From NCBI GenBank assembly GCA_037903475.1, contig JBAJFG010000005.1:1116001-1180000 (forward strand): a DNA stretch of 64,000 nt, written 5' to 3'. The position numbers were made by a program, and so were the translations under genes. Position 1 is the first letter of the stretch. The number at the start of each line of letters is the position of its first letter. The notes under the pieces are model-generated. The model searched no databases. It had not been told where the DNA came from and saw only the letters and a list, made by a program, of their open reading frames with translations. This document shows, one piece after another, positions 61,082-64,000 of this stretch. This DNA comes from Ancylostoma caninum (taxonomy: Eukaryota; Nematoda; Chromadorea; Rhabditida; Ancylostomatidae).

Positions 61082-62561
61082 TCAGCTGGCCGATAGCTCT
61101 GTTCCTCCTGTACTGGTAACATCCGTGGAAGAATCCAAATTGTTCGTAGCACCACCGTTAGCTGACTTTTCACTGAGTCTTCGTTTCGCACTTGGACCTT
61201 TAGTAGAGTTTGGGCGTTTAGGAGCAATTTTCCTCCGTTGGACTGTTCCATTTTTTGTGCTACCCTCATGTTTCGAGGTACCCACGACGACATTTTGAGA
61301 ACACGGATCGCCCTCTGTGGATACCCCTGGTTTCTGGTTCAGATTAGCAGCGTTCAGAATAAATTCCTCCAACGTGGGATCCCAGTGCTCCTCAGGAACA
61401 GCCGATTTCAGCTTTGTGTAGAAATTCGAGTGACATCGCATTTTCAGCAACTTGTCGCTCTCGGCCGAGAGGAAGTGGTTCTTACTCTGAATTGAAAGCT
61501 TCCTAAGTGCACAATGTTTTTCTTGGATGATACCAGATCAAAAAAAAAACAGTAGGATGAAAACGAACTGAAAACGACTTCAAAAAATCCGTTGCTGTAA
61601 GGACATTTTCCGCATTTGCCGAATGCTCGCTGAAATGAACTTGAAATCTTCATAAGAAGAATTGATCGTCAAGAAAAAAAGTAGACTGAAACAAGTACAA
61701 ACCGCGTACCCATCCGTGGAAGAGCATTGAAACTTTGCATGCACTCCTATTTCATTCGTTACAGGGACACTCCTTACATGTAAAGCCGCATCGATGCGAT
61801 CACGCAACATCGTCTGAAAGGAAAGAAAATGAGAGGTGGACTTTAAATTAGAAAGCACGGAAGATTACGTGAACAGCATTTGCGAGAAGTTCTCCAAACT
61901 TCTTGTCAGGAGATTTCCATCCTTGTGCAAGGCTATATAGAATGGCCAGTGCATTCAAAGTCGAAATGTGAGGCAGGTAGTACTTGTCCTTGAAACGGAA
62001 TTTAGGACTGGAACGGAAGGGTTAGAAAAAGTGGAACCTTACTTTCGAGTCGTCCTCGTTTTTCCCATTCAAAATGTCGTCCAGGGACCTTGTTTTCACA
62101 GGCTGGAAATCAGCCGTTTTTGTAATTAATTAACCAAAAAAAAAAAACTGAGTACAAATACATTATAATATATTCGAAGCGCATCAATAAACGCTAAAAT
62201 TGACTAACCAAGTCACAAATTTGAATCAACCGGTACACAAACTTCTCGTGAACGCGTACCACTTCAGCAGAGAGGAACTTCTTAACGTGAGTATCTAGTT
62301 CATAATTTGTCATCGATAGCATAACAAACTTCCTCACGAACCCAAAGTAGCTGGAAGTCATAAATTTATACATAAGAGGATAAAACTAAGTAACATTCGG
62401 ATACAGGAGGAAAAATTAACCTACGTATTGAAGTTAGGACCACAGCCTGCGCGTAACTCGGCGAACATTTCAGTTAGTTCTTGGAAATCATAATCATCAA
62501 TCTCGTACTTTGTTGGGTTCCATCGAGTACCGGGCTCTAGTGCAGCAGTAGACGTGCTCAT
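61082..62561 (-). CDS. probable SAGA subunit ADA1/TADA1
   Basis: Read on the minus strand, seven exons join in frame: 62561-62425, 62350-62209, 62102-62043, 61988-61869, 61813-61703, 61629-61579, 61486-61082; 341 aa (human TADA1 335). The first part (YFGFVRKFVMLSMTNYELDT, then HVKKFL) parallels the TADA1 helix that starts [20 protein letters not shown]. A middle part (LPHISTLNALAILYSLAQGW) and the helix GELLANAVHTMLRDRIDAAL correspond in order and spacing to [20 protein letters not shown] and the histone-fold-like segment around AVVYAVENHLKDIL. The last 70 residues are Ser/Thr/Lys-rich with basic clusters (RRKIAPKRP, KRRLSEK), fitting a nuclear protein. TADA1 is a core subunit of the SAGA histone acetyltransferase coactivator. 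The match was made by eye from memory and is moderate; another chromatin protein is possible. Confidence 0.7.
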
Positions 62562-64000
62562 TATTCCTAATCTGAAAACCGTGTTTTGGCCGTAACAGAA
62601 AAAAACTACATCAGAGATTGCTGCTGCTGCTCTTCGCGTTGCTAAACCAAGGAAAACAATGCAAGGAAAAAAAGATTCTACGTTGGTATTTTCACTGAAA
62701 GAGCCTCGAAGACACTACTAAATGCATATCATCATTACTCGTAACAGAGAATAAACGAAATGGACTGACCGCCCACATTGTTTAGTGTGCATTTACGGGC
62801 AAAACTGGCACTGACGTCTAAATTACCACTGGTGACAGGACGGCAAGCACTAGGCGACAAAGGGGGGCGTTCCCGTACGAGATACCTCGATGGCAGCAGT
62901 ATAGACGCAGGCATTGCTGGCAACCTGCCAGCTCCAGCGTTGATGCATACCAACCTGGCCCTGGGAATGTGATAGTTCCCCAGGTGTTGCCACCATCGAC
63001 CAGGTCATACTGAGAATAGCAAAGTCAGCGTATTCCTATTAGTTCCATGGCTACCTTGCCAAAATAGTGTAATTAAAAAGTAGTGGAAATAACTCAATTA
63101 CGTGAGGAGCAGGGAAAAATAAGTCAACATTAAATGTAGCAATCATGCAAATGGCTGTGCGGATATTTCATCACTTTATCTCTACGCAGAAATTCCAGAA
63201 TTAAGTCCAAACTTTGATTTTATGAAAGGTTTAGAAAAGATAAACGAGCGTTTTGATGAACCAAACCTCTACAAAAATGAAATAAAACCAACAGCTTAGT
63301 TAGAGAGGTACTCTTTTCCTTATTCGATGGTCCTTCTCCATCCCTCATTCGAGGAGCAGATGCTCTTTTCGGTACGCAGTGTGCCGGAATAGTGGCCCAC
63401 ACAAATTTTGGATTTTTTAGTGCTTTGAAGCTTTTTCTCTACCAAAGAATGTGTCATCGATGGGAACAAAGAGTATTCCAATTGTGTCAAGTCTGGGCTA
63501 TATAGCGATCGTATGCAGGACCTTTCATCCAAACCAGGAAATGTATACGACCGATGGATTGATTGGCAACATCAGTTTCGGATTTAGCGGAGTGGCAAAG
63601 CATGCTACTCTCTCTGTATGCTACACTCTATGTATACACTCTCTTCCCATTGTATCAGACTTCAAGGCAGAACATGCTAACGCGTGTTGTTATTCACCCT
63701 GTTTTAGGCTAACATCGGTAGAAACGCTGCTCACATAATAGAACTATTCCCTCACGGGTTCGAAAAGAGAGAAAAAGCAAGTAACCTTGTGGGTAGATGA
63801 TTATCCTCCGTATTGGCTTTTCCTTAACTACCCACTTGAATACTGTATCCAGTTCCCTGACGAGCATTTCCCCTTTTTTTCTTTTCCTAAAAAGTCGCGC
63901 AAGGAGACGATCGATATAAGAGCGTTTAACCTCAACATTCCTGACATAGATCTAGACAGCTCCAATGTATGTACAGCAATTAAAGGTGCGAGAGAGGTGT
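62562..64000. other. right end of window, no supported gene
   Basis: A GC-richer island at 62810-62990 stands out from AT-rich flanks and may be a repeat fragment. Open frames in 63220-63740 have no domain, splice support or partner exons. Upstream elements of the ADA1-like gene should lie just right of 62561. Confidence 0.4.

Noticed and set aside
1..64000. CRISPR array, operon or prophage-like features
   Set aside because: The window is eukaryotic with spliced genes; the only regular repeats are the 59-bp minisatellite and the 27-bp array.

Overview
The window looks like a piece of nuclear genome from a nematode, most likely a clade V (strongylid or hookworm-like) species. Genes are split into many short exons of about 50-200 bases with GT...AG introns. 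Several genes start within 0-11 bases of a TTTTCAG-type acceptor that has no exon upstream, which is the mark of spliced-leader trans-splicing. The best protein matches recalled are nematode and animal housekeeping families. Introns and spacers are full of short inverted-repeat transposons and oligo-G/C runs. The species is an inference; no bacterial, viral or plasmid features were seen.

Layout. 1-316: last exon of an unidentified gene (+). 2749-7368: cyclin B3 (+, 10 exons, 382 aa). 9889-17550: cohesin subunit SMC1 (+, 31 exons, 1245 aa). 19072-19852: small glycine-rich membrane protein (+, 4 exons, 155 aa). 23853-26416: serine-rich protein of unknown function (-, 6 exons, 248 aa). 30584-35488: PA2G4/EBP1 (+, 10 exons, 403 aa). 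37356-37429: tRNA-Ile(AAU) (+). 37430-49425: gene-poor stretch with a 59-bp minisatellite. 49426-54379: MFSD11/UNC-93-like transporter (+, 9 exons, 462 aa). 56749-60201: V-ATPase accessory subunit Ac45, vha-19-like (+, 13 exons, 473 aa). 61082-62561: probable SAGA subunit ADA1/TADA1 (-, 7 exons, 341 aa). The exon models were built by hand from splice sites and reading frame. In all the complete models the summed exon length is a multiple of three, which supports them.

The genes do not form a pathway. Cyclin B3 and SMC1 both act in chromosome segregation and lie head to tail, but 2.5 kb apart, which is too far for a classical nematode operon. The rest are general housekeeping functions (ribosome and translation, transport, vesicle acidification, chromatin).

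No new multi-gene system is visible. The unusual content is in non-coding DNA: a family of TTAA-flanked inverted-repeat elements, one of which makes up nearly all of a cyclin B3 intron; a fold-back element with a 9-bp target duplication in another cyclin B3 intron; a probable piggyBac-type element; a 27-bp periodic array built on a palindromic core in the transporter gene; a near-perfect 70-base palindrome in the Ac45 gene; and G/C homopolymers that are almost all exactly 11 bases long.
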